Assembly: GCA_905250115.1 (NCBI GenBank)
Contig: CAJNOI010000013.1
Location: 52,894 to 116,893, forward strand
Length of the DNA: 64,000 bases
Direction: 5' to 3'
Origin: Adineta steineri
Taxonomy: Eukaryota; Rotifera; Eurotatoria; Adinetida; Adinetidae
Each line of letters starts with the position of its first letter. Position 1 is the stretch's first letter. This document shows positions 26,101 to 41,100 of the stretch, in pieces. The position numbers and the translations under genes are program-made. The notes beneath the pieces are model-generated. The model ran no database searches. It had not been told where the DNA came from and worked only from the letters and a program-made list of their open reading frames with translations.

Positions 26101-29100
26101 CGGAGTATGTCAAGAAATGCTTTTACATTTGAAATTGCAATGCTTGTTTGAATGATCGCGTAGTAATTTATTTTGATTAAGACAAAATATTTACAAAAAC
26201 CATTTTAGTTTATAATTATGAAGTTGTTACTCTCTCAACGATAAAAACTATCGATTATCTTGTTTTTTAGATAGAATTTTCACCATATTGAATAATTTGA
26301 TCTGAAACTTTGCAAACATAGTTATTATAACTTTCCATGATTTCACGCAATATTTAGGTACTATTTCTCTTCATCTAGTACAGGTGCCACAATTGCACTA
26401 TATATATGAGATTTATTATTAGACTTTGTCGTAACTATGATGAGGATTAGTGAGCTTGAAAGTAGACTTGAGAATAGTGATTCTAATGACTGTTTTCTTT
26501 TGATATTTTCTCTTGGCTCTATAGTTAATGCAGACATAAAATCGATTGTTTCATAAAATTAGGAATTACTGAGAAACAGTGTCTCGTGACTCTCAGAATA
26601 TATTACGCTTTTAATCAAGTATTATTTTCAAAAAAAAGATTTCAGTAATCACTATCTTCAAGTGTTCTTTCATAAATAAGAGGTTTGGCCTGGTTTTTAA
26701 ATTCAACGGGCCTTATTACAGACACAAAACGCTCTAATGATAAATCTCACATGTATAGTGGAATTGTCATGCATATATTTGATGGAGAGAAATAGTACTA
26801 ATATTTTAGTTAATATGAGGAGAAGATACCACTACTATGTTTAGAAAAGTGCAATTCGATATCGACTGACATGGCAAAAATCATATTTCGACAAGAAGAT
26901 AATCAATAGTTTTTGTTGTTGAAGTAAAGGAAGAAAGCTCTATACAACTTGTTGATGGATTCAATTACGAGATTATGCGATATTAGATTGATGACAAGAG
27001 AAGTAGACATTGTAAATATTTACCAGCATTTGAAATCGGATTATCTAGTTAAGTTTGAGTATGTTATTTTCAAATAAAAAAAGAGTAGAACTTTTCGAAA
27101 ACGACGAAACCTATGTCTTCTATATTCCATATTGATTAAATAGTTTCTAGAATCATATCTAACAATTAGCATAAAATGTTTGTATTCAACTATATATTTT
27201 GTATCTTTTCTTCCGATATATAGTAAAAAATAATATCTTTCAATCGATACTTCCACCGCGAATTGCCCACGTAAATGAACAAACGCTAAAGGCGTGTTTT
27301 GATATATTAGAGGTAGAAATAGAAGAAGACAACGCTTTATAATGCGTTCATTTTACCAAAGAAACAAAGGGTTTCAAAGCGTTTTAACGTATAATATAGC
27401 GGAACTGAATGATTAGACTTATTTTAATAACGAGATCAGACAATCAGTAATGACAAATGCAATAGCGTGTTTGATGTACTATCTCAGAATAGAAAAATGC
27501 ATTTTGAAATAAAGAGACTTAGAGTGTGCATATTAAAAATAGATGTAAATGCATATTTCGCCTTAACTATTCAAAATGGATAAAATATATCGTAATATTT
27601 TCAATCAACAGAGCGAAAAAGCAGTAATATAATCGATAGATTTAAAAGAAAACTATATGAAGGATGTGGTTGAAAAGAATTCCTTCGCCCATTTACAGTA
27701 ATTGAAGTAGTCTTGCATTAATAAGTAAAAACCATAATTGATTTCAAATATTTGAGTATCCAGAAAGACATTTTCTGTTGAAATGGCCGTCAACCATGCA
27801 AATATTCGTATCTATTATTTCATCATATTTACCGAAACTATATTAGCTAAGTGTCTGTAGTAGCTATCGCTTATGTATATATGTGCTTCAATTGGTTATC
27901 GTCAACACTATTCTGTCTCACTTTGTCTCATCTTCTTAATTTATAGTATTATTTAATGACGATATCGTTCATGTCTTTAACTTATCATTGAAGAGGCTCG
28001 CAAAATGATGGAAAAACTATGCAATATTTTCGTCATATCGTCGAATACGAATAGTTATCTTAAAAACAGATGAGCACTCCATCTATTGAATTCAATCTGT
28101 TATTTATACGTGTGCTCTAGATTTTTTAGCAGTATTTTTATAAGAACTTGTTCGAAAACATCAGAATATGTTTGAAATTTATAAGAAGAAAATTTACTGT
28201 TCTTTTTTCGTGTTGAATTTAATTCTACTGATTGTTTATTGGAAAAATCTTTGTGTGACTTAGGTTTTAGTGATATCGTGTTTTTTATCCTCTGAATAAT
28301 TGCTTAGCTTAGGGGACTTCAAAACCACTGACAGAATATTCGAAAACAGCACTCATTACGATATTTTGATATAAAATGTCAAAGAAATTGGAACTTAATA
28401 TTTCAGCAAAAACAATAACTTTGCAGTCCATCAGTATTATCTGATATAGTTGAATTCTCTCCCAAAATACATTATAGATTGGTAATATATTTACAAGAAA
28501 ATGATGTTTCATCTTTCAACAAGACTTTTCAAACTGATATAAGTATTAATCATAGAAATTTAAAACAGTGAGAGAAGAAAATAACTTACGTATCCATTTC
28601 TTGCCATCTTACCTTACTCAAATAGTCTCTCGCCTTTTTTCCTAATGATTTGACATTAGTCATTAAAAGATCTCTCGAACTTAAATTATTTGAAAACATA
28701 TTATTTTTAGAGTGGCAAGCAAAATCAGTATTAATAAACTTAGAAAAGTTTATTGATGACTATATATATTGCCGGTGAGTACAGCCAAAACAAAACCTAT
28801 GATCATCTAAAGCGCGGTAGTAGTTTCTAAGCCAAAAATAGAATATAAAGGAACTCTAATAGAATATGTGAAATCGTTCAAATTTTTTAGGAGTAGAAAT
28901 CAGTACTAAACTTGGCTTGGATAATTTCATTAACATTAGGTTTAAAAAAATTAGAATTGTTTTAATGGGTTAAAAAAATTGTTTCGCACTATACTAATGA
29001 AGGAAATAAAAATGCGTAAGAAACTATTTTCTGCATACGCTCTATCGCACTTTTTCTGGTTATTTACCACTGAATTCTTTTATACAGAAAGACAACATGC

Positions 29101-32100
29101 AATAATAGAACATACTTACTGCTCAGCTATAAGGTTAATATACAATTTATCAAGATAGGATGATTATACTACCCTTGCATCAACGAGAGAAATAGCATCG
29201 AATGATTATATCTTAAACGATTGGATAAAAGTTATGAAACACTTAGAAGAATCCCATGAAGCAGTAGATTTCCAACAAACTACTAATTCGTATTTTATTG
29301 CTACTTTCGAGACGAAAATTCTCTATAAAAGTTGTGGTTTCAGAAAAAATGCAGAGTTTCTCAATAGATTAGCTGAAAGAGCACGAAGTGGGATTATCTA
29401 ACCTATCTGTATATTCAAGAGCAACAGTTTCAAATTTTCAAAAAATCTTCTAGGGTTCTAGTATGGGCAATTCTTAAATATTTTGACCTTTCTTCTTAAT
29501 TCTATAACTGTCACAATAAATTAATAAATTAAAAATATATATGACGCATATAAATAACTACCGCAACTGTAATCATTATCTTTTATTTGTTCATTAGTAC
29601 ACTTTCTTACGACCTCTTTCTTTCTTTTTTCTTACCTTCTACCTTTTTCCTTATCATATGCTTATTTCTATTCTTATTTTTATTGTTATGTTAAATACTA
29701 TTGCAACAGTCATCTTGTTAACGTACTATAGAAACAATAAACCCCTCAATATTAAAAAAAGAGAAAAAAATAACTAACTATATTTTTAGATTAATTTAAT
29801 GATGATAGGGGAAAGAAGACGGTAATACTAATGACTGGACTAGTTGGATTCTTTCCTAAAGCATTATCAGATTATATTAAATATATGCAGACTGTCTAAT
29901 TTTGTTCTCTCATTGTATCCTGTCTCTATGATCAATTTTTATGCGAGTTTAAAATACTTTTCTTCGCAGACAAGACGTCGTAACTTATAAACGAGTTATC
30001 AATTTAAATAGATTGTGGAAGAATATATAACTTTGTCAAAATTATGAATAAACTTTCTGTTGACACATGAATCCATTAACAAAAGTTGATAGTTATATCT
30101 AAATATTGTCAATAACTCTTGCTATTAAAGGGAGTCGATTTGAGAAATTCATGAGATATTAAAGTTATTCTGATCGAGGAGATTCTATAAAAATGAAATC
30201 ATTATTTAGTTCCTCAACTCCTTTTAGTCTACTTACTTCTTTTAGTTTCTTTAGTCTTTTTATCGCTCTTAATCTTTATTTTGAGAGGATAGCATGAATG
30301 TTGCTTACAATCCACCTCTTAAGACTCTTCTCCTCAAGAATAAAAGGATTGAAAGAAATAAAAACACCAGAAGATTCTAATAGAATAAAAGAACTAAAAA
30401 GACTGAAACATAATGTTAGTTTTTCGCGAATTGTTTAAACAGAATAAGTTTAATTTATTATGGATCTATGAATATATGGATTATCGTAGTGTTCCCTTCC
30501 TATAAATATTCGTAGGTAATTGTAGTAGATTGATAAAATCCTTAGATATCCACAAAAATAGCCCAGTTTCAATTTAATCTTCAAGTTAAGCTTATTTGAC
30601 AAGAGAAGGTTCATAAGTGACAATTCGGCTTTGAGTTCGAAGTCTGTGTATATAGTAGATCTCAGTGGGCTTTGAAAAATTCCAAAAGAATAAGTGCCTC
30701 TAGACTTTCTACCTACAACTCTCGATATAAGGTCTAAGAACACTTATCCTTTATAGAATATTCCATACCTTACTGAAATCTACTTTATGCGCAGAGTATG
30801 AGTTCAAAAGTGATTTATCACTTAGGGATCTTTCTTCGTGAGTAGTCTTTAAGGGTTCTATACTAAAACTGTTGAGGATTTTTATAGAAGCAATAATTAG
30901 ACCTTGGTGTAATAAACTTGTGAGCTGAATAAAATGGTAGCAGGATACAGCTGTTAAAATATTTTTGTATAAACTTATTTCGGATAGACACAAATGTTCG
31001 AATCTGAGCGTTATTACGCGTTCATATGAGAAATATGTTTAAACGCTTCGCGTCTTAGTTATCACGAGAAATGAAGATGTAAAAAAGAATGTGATTGTTA
31101 AAACGCGAAAATTCGGATATTTCTGGATGTGTATAATCCGTTCAGAGACAGAACATACAATGCTTGTTATAATGCGTCAATTTGACTATTCTGACTCTCT
31201 GGATGATGCATCCTTTGGCACAACGTTTTCTTTCTAGCAGATGTTTTATCGCTCTTATTATGAAATAATTGACAGAAGTATCTGGACAATGTTACTCGTT
31301 TCAAAGAAATCTTCTTTTCTTATATGATTTCCATCTAATGTTATAAAACTAAGTTGAACCGTACTGTTACGTTTTCTTCTGAGTTCATCATCTTATTTTA
31401 CCAAACTTCAATCCTTTAGTCCGTAGAAAAATATATAGGGATACGTATTCTCCCAAAGTTCTAACTGTGACAGAATAATTCATTTCATTAACTAAATTAA
31501 ATGGCTAAAATGTAAACTGTTGAAATTTCATTAATACTACTATTGAATGATATGTGAGTAATCGTCCATATTCAAAGAAGAATGGCTTTCGTCAGAATTT
31601 TCTTGAAAACGATGCAATTACTATTAAATATTTGCATTATTCTCACAAAAAATCGATTTGAAAAATGAACGTTCAACTATTCATAGGCACGATAGAAATA
31701 CGAATTTGTTTTTATCTAAGAGCAATCTATTCTCATCTTGTCTCAATTAATTCAAACACGGAGAAATGCATAATTGACATATACTCTTGTGTTTTAGGCT
31801 TGCAACACATTATACTAAAGTCCTAAATAGATTAAACAGATTAAAACTAGTTTGTTTATATAAAAATCAGTTTTTGAAATGTTTTATTGGTTAATTCATT
31901 TCGCATCGGTATAGTGTATCTGAGATCCTATACATCAGCATAATTCTTTGTCAAATATAAAAAAGATCATCGACCAATAAAAAATGATCCATGAAAACGT
32001 ATATATAAAAATCCCTTAAGTCACCAAACAGTATTTCAATATACTTAACCCTTTACCCCCTGGTGGGTCATTTTTGGCCCATTTGTAAAAAATTTTTTAG

Positions 32101-35100
32101 AAAATAAAGGACGCATGATACTCGAAAACTCCCAAAACAATATTTGTAGGGAACTCCATAAGCTATCGATTGGCGAAAAGAATATTTTGTTTTGTTGCTC
32201 AGTCTCCGAGATATATGACTTTCAAAATCGATAATTTCGAAAAAATGTGAAAAAAATGAATTTTGTTTTTAAATCATTTTTCTACCTCCAAGGAATATAT
32301 ATCTCGGCGGCATGCTGTGTGATTTACATCGAGGAAAGGGTCCACTAGTAGATTATATAGGTTTCAGAAATTTGAAAAGAATTAGGTAGGTAAGATATGT
32401 TAAAGCAGATAATGGTCACTCGAGGATTTCAGAAAATCAACACTTTAGGTTCTCGACGTCCACAACTCGATAATAACGTTTTGTTTGAACCATGTAATAT
32501 TATAGAGTGGACAATTCTCTACAAAATAAGACGTCTCCGAGCTCTCTAAGATGTTTTTTTGCCGAACTACATGAGGATTACGGAAAGTCCCTGAGATTTT
32601 TTTCAAGTCGATCCCCCTACCCCCCCTCAGCAAAGTACCGTAAAACTCAAGTCTGTGTTTGATCGATCTGTCCATACTTTTAGCATATTGGAGGCACCAA
32701 TACTCTATTCCAATCGTTGTTTCATCAGTAGCTCTTCTAGAACGGTTTCAGGGGGTAAAGGGTTAAAATACATATAAGATTACATGATGAAATCGCTGTA
32801 GTTATTATATGAAAATTTATTTTTAAAATAAATTTATGCGATTCTAATCTTTTAACATATATTACTAAATCATTAAAAGCTTTAGTTACTAGTTTGAAAC
32901 TAAAATCTTTGCGTCTGTATTAGAGAATAATCTGAATAAAATAGTCATATGAATTATGGTGCATAACTAATAAGAATATGCATAATAAAAGCTTCAACTA
33001 TAATACATAAATGTAGCATCCTCTACGGCATCATACAATGATTTGACAAATATCTAAATAGTTTCTAAGAGTTATATACTGCTAATGTTTGACAATTTTT
33101 ACACTCTACACACATACATGTACTCAGTGAAAGCAACAAAAATATCTTTGTATTAGCTTTATATATAACATCGGAAGCAAACAAAAGCGAACACAAATGT
33201 TTGATGGTAGAAAACTATGTGATGTAGGTGTTTTATGACTAAACAACCCAAGTATGACTCTGAAAAGGTTCTTCCCTGTGATTCTAAATCCGACTGTATG
33301 GTTTTTAATTTTTTTACTTCGGTTTTAGTTTCGACACCCAAAAACTTCGACAATTTATTACCGATAACTAGTGGCCTATCACATACTTAGTACTTGGTTT
33401 GCTTAGAAATCAAAAACGACTAGTCTCGCCAATGACAATGTACTTTAATGCATGTTTTCCATTAGGAATTTAACTGACTACGGCTTTTATAATACAATAG
33501 AACAAGCTGCACACAATCATACCTTCATTCACAATATTCTCCAATCGATGAAACACGGCAAAATCCATTTCTTCAGCTTCTTCAGGAAGGATAAGAGAGA
33601 CTTTGGTAATCGATGAACTCACATTCATTTCAGGAATGTTACTTGATTGTATTTGAAACAGTTGCTCAAACACATATTGAAATCTTTGAGCCATTTCTGA
33701 AATAGTTGATTTTTCAAACAGATCACGTGAACAAACAAAAGAACAACACAACTGATTATTATCTGATGATGGGTTGTATACAAATGTTAGTGAGAAGTCA
33801 AATTTAGACATTTCAAGTGATTGTTCTAATGATATTTGTTCTAAATTTGCACCACTGAAACATAAATGTTCGACATCTTTCGACACAGTGATAAAATCAA
33901 GCATTATGTCAAGAAATGATACATTCGAGTGCTTAAATCGATTGTCATCAAGAATATGTTGCAAAGGATAATGAGAATGTTCAAGAATTGATAAACATTT
34001 CTCTTGTACATATTTGACAAGATCATCAAATGACAAATGAGGATCAAGTTGAATACGATATGGCAATGTTGAAATAAACATTCCAATTAGATTTTGTAGT
34101 TCATTTCGATATCGATTGGCATTAATAGAACCAATACATAGATCAGTCTCACCATGAGTTAATTTGAATAGGAAGACATAAAATATGGATAATCCAAGTT
34201 GAAAATATGTGAGATGATGTGATGATGCATAGTTGAGAAATGATGTGCATATTTCATTATCAAAAGTGATTTCAGCTATGGATGCTAAACCTGATCGTTG
34301 TTGATTAGTTGATGAATGTTGTCGATCAACTGGTAATGATAATGAACATTCCATATTGTATCTTTCAAGTTGAGAATGCCAGAATTCACGAGATAATGAC
34401 ATATCCATGATATGTTCATGAACAGAATAATCGGTGTAATTCAATAAGTTATCATCTACAGATAATGACTCATCGGTTTGATAAGCAAGAGAAAGATCAC
34501 GAAGAAAGATTGATGTTGATGCTCCATCAAACGTTGCATGATGAATACTAATCAATATGTGATCATTTCCAGTCAACAGATCATCATTCTCATATAAAGT
34601 ATTACTTTGAGAATATTGAGAATGACGTAGAATATGACAACGAATAACACGTCCTTTTGATAAATCGAATAAATCAGGCTGATTTAATATTGCTTCGATA
34701 GTTTCAGTCATATGACGATGACCATCATTATGAACATTAACGATTGACAACCCATATGATTTCATATCATCGTCGAGAACGGTATATGCATCTAAACAGT
34801 GTTGTATAATATTACCATTTGTATCATCAAGATAAAGTGCTGTTCGAAGAATATTATGTTTTGTGATAACATTTTGATATGCATGGTGTAATCGAGTAAT
34901 TGATACATGATCATTCATAGATGCTATACGATAGAGTAATGGAATAACATACATATTATTCATTGTTGTTTTGTTAGATGAAAAACGAATTTGTTCATCT
35001 AAATAGATTCGTTCTTGTGCGAATGATGCTCTAGCTAAAATGAGAACAAAAAAGATAAATATGTAGTTAACAATGATATCTAGTACAAATTGTTGTGTTT

Positions 35101-38100
35101 ACCTTGAATGAGATGTAATGAAGACCAAGGATAATCGTCTAGAGTGTGGACGGTATTGATAGATTGTTGAATGAGTTGAGCATGATGAACAATTGTTGGA
35201 TGTTGAAATAGATTAGAAATGGAAAGAGTATTTGTTTCCAAATGAAACTCGATCTTGTATCGATGAAAAAGTTGCATAATAAGTAATGAATGACCACCAA
35301 TAGTAAATATATTTGTATCAGCTGAGATTTGATTTAGTTTGAATATCTCACACCAAATATGATGAATACTAACTTCAATATCATTTGTTGGTGATAATAG
35401 TTCTGTACTGTTAGTGAGATGTATTGATGAGAAGTCAGGTGGTGGAAGGACTTTTCGATCTATTTTTCCATTTTGATTCAAAGGTAATTTATCAAGAATA
35501 GTAAAGAAAGATGGAATCATATGTGGTGGAAGATGAGATTGACAATGTTCATGCAGTACCTGCTCATTAATATCAGAACTTTGAACATAAGCAACTAGAT
35601 GATCATCGTTCCATTTCATGACAACACAAGCAGGGATGGATGTAATATTAAGTAAACATCGTTCTATTTCACCAAGTTCGATTCGTTGTCCATGTAATTT
35701 CACCTGATGATCTTTTCTTCCTTGATAATGAAGAAGACCACCGTTGTCCATTGTAACAAGATCACCTGTTCGATAAAATAGTTGACCATCTATTTCAAGA
35801 AGAGCTTTTGCAGTCAAATCATCACGTTCAAGATAACCAGCAAATACACCCACTCCTCCTACAAACAGTTCACCTTCTTGAGCGGTGATAGATGATTGTA
35901 AATACTGATTCATAATCATACATCGATAACTGGGTAGCGGGCCTCCAATTGGGATATTGATCATATTCAAATCTCTACCTATAACATAACCTGTGCAATC
36001 GACAGTTGTTTCTGCAGGTCCATAGGTGTTCCATACAGAACAATCTTGTGGCAAATAGGTATACAACTTATCAATAAGTTCAACTGTGCTTTTTTCTCCT
36101 AAAAAAATTGATTAAAATGCTTATTCTAGTTAAAATATTTTCCTTACCACCAATATCAACAGAACGTAAAGTGCTCAAATTTGAAACTTTATTCTTTTCT
36201 ACATACTCTGACATATTGTTAACATATGCTGGAACACTTTGTAGATATGAAATTTCTTTTTCATTTAACACCTTGATCACGTATTCAATATCCATATTTC
36301 CTTCGGAATGAAGCATTATAATGCTAGCACCAACAGTCAATGCTCCTATAATTTCTTGAACATGTACATCATACGAACAACTTGCCATTTGTATCATATT
36401 ATTTTTGTTTGAGAACAACTTTATATAAACTAGAGACTTAATACATGCCATCAGATTTCGATGGCGAATTTGTACCTAAAGAACAATACACTAATAAAGA
36501 TGATTGATTTAAGAAGATATTAACATACTCCTTTGGGTATTCCAGTGGATCCACTTGTAAAAACAATGTAGGCAATATTCTCTGATGTTACTACAATATC
36601 AGACAATCGGTCCACATCAACAATATATTCTCTACTTTGGTTCCCTAGAATCAAATCGATAATAAATGAGCTAATGTCATCACTAAATTTCGTTTTTGTC
36701 CCATAATCAGCAAGGACAAAACGACTTCGTGTTTGTTGTGTGAGTGCATACAAACGATGTTGTGGATCTCGAGGTGACAATGGACAATAGACACCACCAG
36801 CCATTTCAATTCCCATAATACCAATCACCTGGTTCAAACAAATTTTTTATTGCCTCAAACAATTATTTCTACTGATCAACTTACCATTGACAAACTTCGC
36901 TCAACACATTGACAAACTATTTCACCTGGAAGAACATGATATTCATTGAGAAGAGTGAAAGATAATATTTGTACATAATATAGAAGTTCACAATATGTCA
37001 ATGATTGTTCGTCTAGTTCAACAGCTAGTTTTTGTGGATGTTTCATTACTTGATATACAAATTCATGATGAATACAAGTGAGTGGAGATGAAAATGATAT
37101 TTGCATATTATTTATTGATTGCATTAAATATCGTTCATTTGATAACACTAATGATAATTCATAGATGGGCTTGTTTATTTGGCTGTCGATAATAGATGTA
37201 GATAATTGATGTAAGATGAAATGAAATCGTTGTGAAATCTTCTCCACTGTGTTTCTATTGAACAAGTCAAGTGATGCATTGATTGTGCATGACAGTTGAT
37301 TGATGTTCAAATCATGACAAATAGAAAGAGAGAAGTCGGATACACTTAGTATTTCATCTTCATTGATATTGAATGAAGAAGATGCTGGAATTATTTGAGA
37401 ATCACCAATCATAACTATATTATTATTCTTGTATGATATAAATTCTAGAGAGGTGTCCAAAAATGCATGTTTAGAAATAAGTGGATGTTGATTGAGAATA
37501 TGTTGAAGTGGAAAATATGAATATTTCATACTATATGTTGTTATCTCTTGAACATGTTTGAGTAATTGATGAAAACACCAATGAGGTTCCAATTTGCATC
37601 GTAATGGAATGACATTCTCAAACAGTCCAATGATTGATTTGAGTTCATCTCTATATCGATTATTATTGATGTTCATAGCAATACATAAATTTGTTTGTCC
37701 ATTAGTTAACTTAAATAGAAAGATGAAATAAATAGCAAATGTGAGATGTTCAAGTGATGTGCTATTTGATGATGCATGAATGAGAATGTCATGTGAGAGA
37801 TCTTGACCAAAATCAAAAGAAAGAGATGTTCTCCGACCAGTGAGATGTTCCATGGAGAGACGATACCGATCAAATGGTAATGATAAAGGTTGATCGAGTT
37901 TACAATCATGAAGAGCATCAAACCAAAACATACTTGCATCAGTCATTGACATTTTTTGTTCAATAACAGCATCTATTATATAATTAAACAAATGAATGTA
38001 GTAGAAAAAAGATAAGAACTAATTATATTTACAATCAAGATAACGAAGATTAGTGGTGTCATCGTACAATAATTGACCTGTTGTATATGCTTGATTGAGA

Positions 38101-41100
38101 TCACGAAGAAATATATTCATTGATGGAAAATCAAACAAAGCATGATGAAAATTGAAGATAATTAGGTCTTTGTGAGAAAGAAGATGATTTGAAGAGATTT
38201 GTTTGTAATAAACAAGATGACATCGAAAGACAAGACCTTGAGCAGCATCAAAAAATTGAGGATTACATTTTTCTTTATGTATGATATCATTGAGTTGTTC
38301 TTGTGTTTCGTAAGTGTTTTCAATAAATGTAAATAGTTGACCATTATTATCGTTCATATCAATAATTCGTTGCAAGTGTCGCTTGTTTTCTGCATAAAAT
38401 ATGAGTGATGTTCGAAGAGATTGATGTTTTGTGACTATTAGTTGAAGAGCTTGACGAAGATGTTGTACCGATAAAGTATGGTGCGAGTCGAGAGAATAAA
38501 CAAAAGGCATGTTGTAGATTGGTATTTGTGATATGTGAGGAGTGAAATGAACACATTCATTATGCCATAGTCGAATTTGTGCAAATGATGTTGGTGCTAT
38601 ATAAAAGAGAAGACAATCAAATATGATTAATAATATTGCTTGTGAAATCTATTGAGAGTTAGACAAAAGTTCCATCGGTCACATAAATCCGTAATGTAAG
38701 CGAAAAAATGATGCTTGAGTCACAAACGCTAGTTTTCAAAATGAAAAGAACACAAATGGTAGGAGATTTTACTCTATGACATTGTCATCTACAGGAAAAC
38801 CATCTGAAATAATGGATTCATTTTGGTATATATGACAAAAATCTTGAGGATGGGTGTGGGTATAGGTATGTCTCTCAATAAAAAATCCACGTTCCCATCC
38901 ACCCATAGTCACACACTCACCATATGACTGAGCACCGCTTCTCAGATAATCCGAACAATACAAAAACATATCCTCGATGATATTTCTGTACAATGCATTC
39001 ATTCTCAATATTAATGTTCATTAAGGAAAACTCTATGTTTAGATAAACATACCTTCGTTTATAATATGCGATTGTCGACAAAACATAATATTTTCCATTT
39101 CTTGAGTTTCTTCTGGTAGAATAAGATTAATTTTCGATATACATGTAAAACATGTATCAATTCGAGTGATAGTTTGATTGAATGAAAAAAGTTGTAGAAA
39201 ACAGTATTCTAATCTTCGACCTATATTTGTAACTGTAATCTCATCAAATAAATCATGTGAACAAGTTAAATGAAATGATAATCTATTATTTTCCAATGTT
39301 GGATTATAGACAAACATTAACATAAAATCAAACTTAGCCACTTCAAACGATTGCTCAAAGGACACTTGTTTGAATCTTGTTCCATCTAAAGATAATTCAT
39401 CGCTTTGTGATGATATAGTAATGAAGTCATACATCGTTTCAAGAAATGAAATATTTGGTTGATTAATATGTGAACTAGCAAGAATATGCTGTAATGGATA
39501 ATGTGAATGTTCAAGAATTGATAAACATTTCTCTCGTACATATTCAACAAGTTCATCAAATGACCAATGAGGATTGAGTTGAATACGATAGGGCAATATT
39601 GAAACAAACATTCCTATTATATTCTGCAGTTCAGTTTTGTGTCGATTAGCATTCAGACAAGAAATGCATATATCATTTTCACCATGAGTCAACTTGAAAA
39701 GAAAAGCATATAACATAGTTAGGCCTAACTGAAATGGTGTCACATGATGTATAGAAGCATAATCAAAAAATGATTGTGAAATCTCGTTGTCAAAAGAAAT
39801 TTGAGTGACAGAAGCAGAACTTGATCGATGGTCATTAGACAAACGATGTCGATCAACTGGTAATGATAATCGAGAGTCGAAACTGTATCCTTCTAATTGT
39901 AAATCCCAAAATTCACGAGATGTTATCATATCAATTAGACGTTCATGAATACTGTAATCAGTATATTGCAATGATTCATCATCGTCTTCTATTGATATTG
40001 CATTAGTATTATAAGCGAAACATAGATCATTGAAAAAGATCGGAAAACTTGCTCGGTCAGATGCAACATGATGAAAAGCAATGAGGAGAACATCAGAATT
40101 AGTTATGAACTCTTTACTATTGTTTCCATTTAATGATATCTGATGTCGCAGAATTTCAGCATGAAAAACACGACCAGTTGATAAATCGAAGAGATTAGGA
40201 TTAATAGTTGTTTGATAAATAATATCTCGAAGTTCATTGTCATTTCCAAATGTTTGATTCATAGTTATTGTGAATGTTTTATGTATATCTGTGATGCATT
40301 GCTTCAGAGTACCATCATTATTGTTAAATATAAGAGATGTACGTAATATTTTATGTTTATTCAGAACATATCGAAATGCTTGTAATAAACGATTTAATGA
40401 TAATGATCCTTGAACAACTTGTAAAGTCGACAATTCATTATAGATAGCAATATCACTCGAAAAACGAACTTGTTGATCAAGAAAGATACGTTCTTGAGCA
40501 AAAGAGGCGATACCTGTTAGTTAAATGATAGAATTTTATAAAAAACTGCTTTAACAATTTCTTAGTAAACACGTTTACCTTCATTTATATGTAACGTATG
40601 CCATTGTGTTGTCTGAATACTATTCATACTAACTGCTTGAAGTAACTGTGAATGTTGAAATATAGTTGGTTGTTGAAGAAATGGCGTAATCGAAAGTGTA
40701 TGCGCATCAAAGTTAAATACTGATTGATAATGATGATAAAGTTGAATAAATAACAGTGAATGACCACCAATACTAAAAAAACTGGTAGTTCTAGAAATGT
40801 GATTGTCATTACAATGAAGAACGTGACACCAAATAGTGTGTATATGTTCTTCGAACTGATTAAGAAGGGTATCAGATTTATCGGAAGATAACAAAGTCGA
40901 TGAAGAAAAGTCAGGTGAAGGAAGTTGCTTTCTGTCTACTTTTCCATTTGGATTCAAAGGTAGCTTCTCAAGTATAATAAATATTGATGGAATCATATGT
41001 GGTGGAAGATGAGATTGACAATGTTGACGTAGTTCTTCTTCATTCACATGAGATGATTGAACATATGCAACTAAATAATCATCCTTCCATTTCATGACAA

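Noticed and set aside
30975..31010. tRNA-like B box (GTTCGAATCTG)
   Set aside because: No A box or cloverleaf arms can be drawn around it.
32445..32675. Open frame inside the piggyBac-like MITE
   Set aside because: Too short, no DDD-type transposase motifs.
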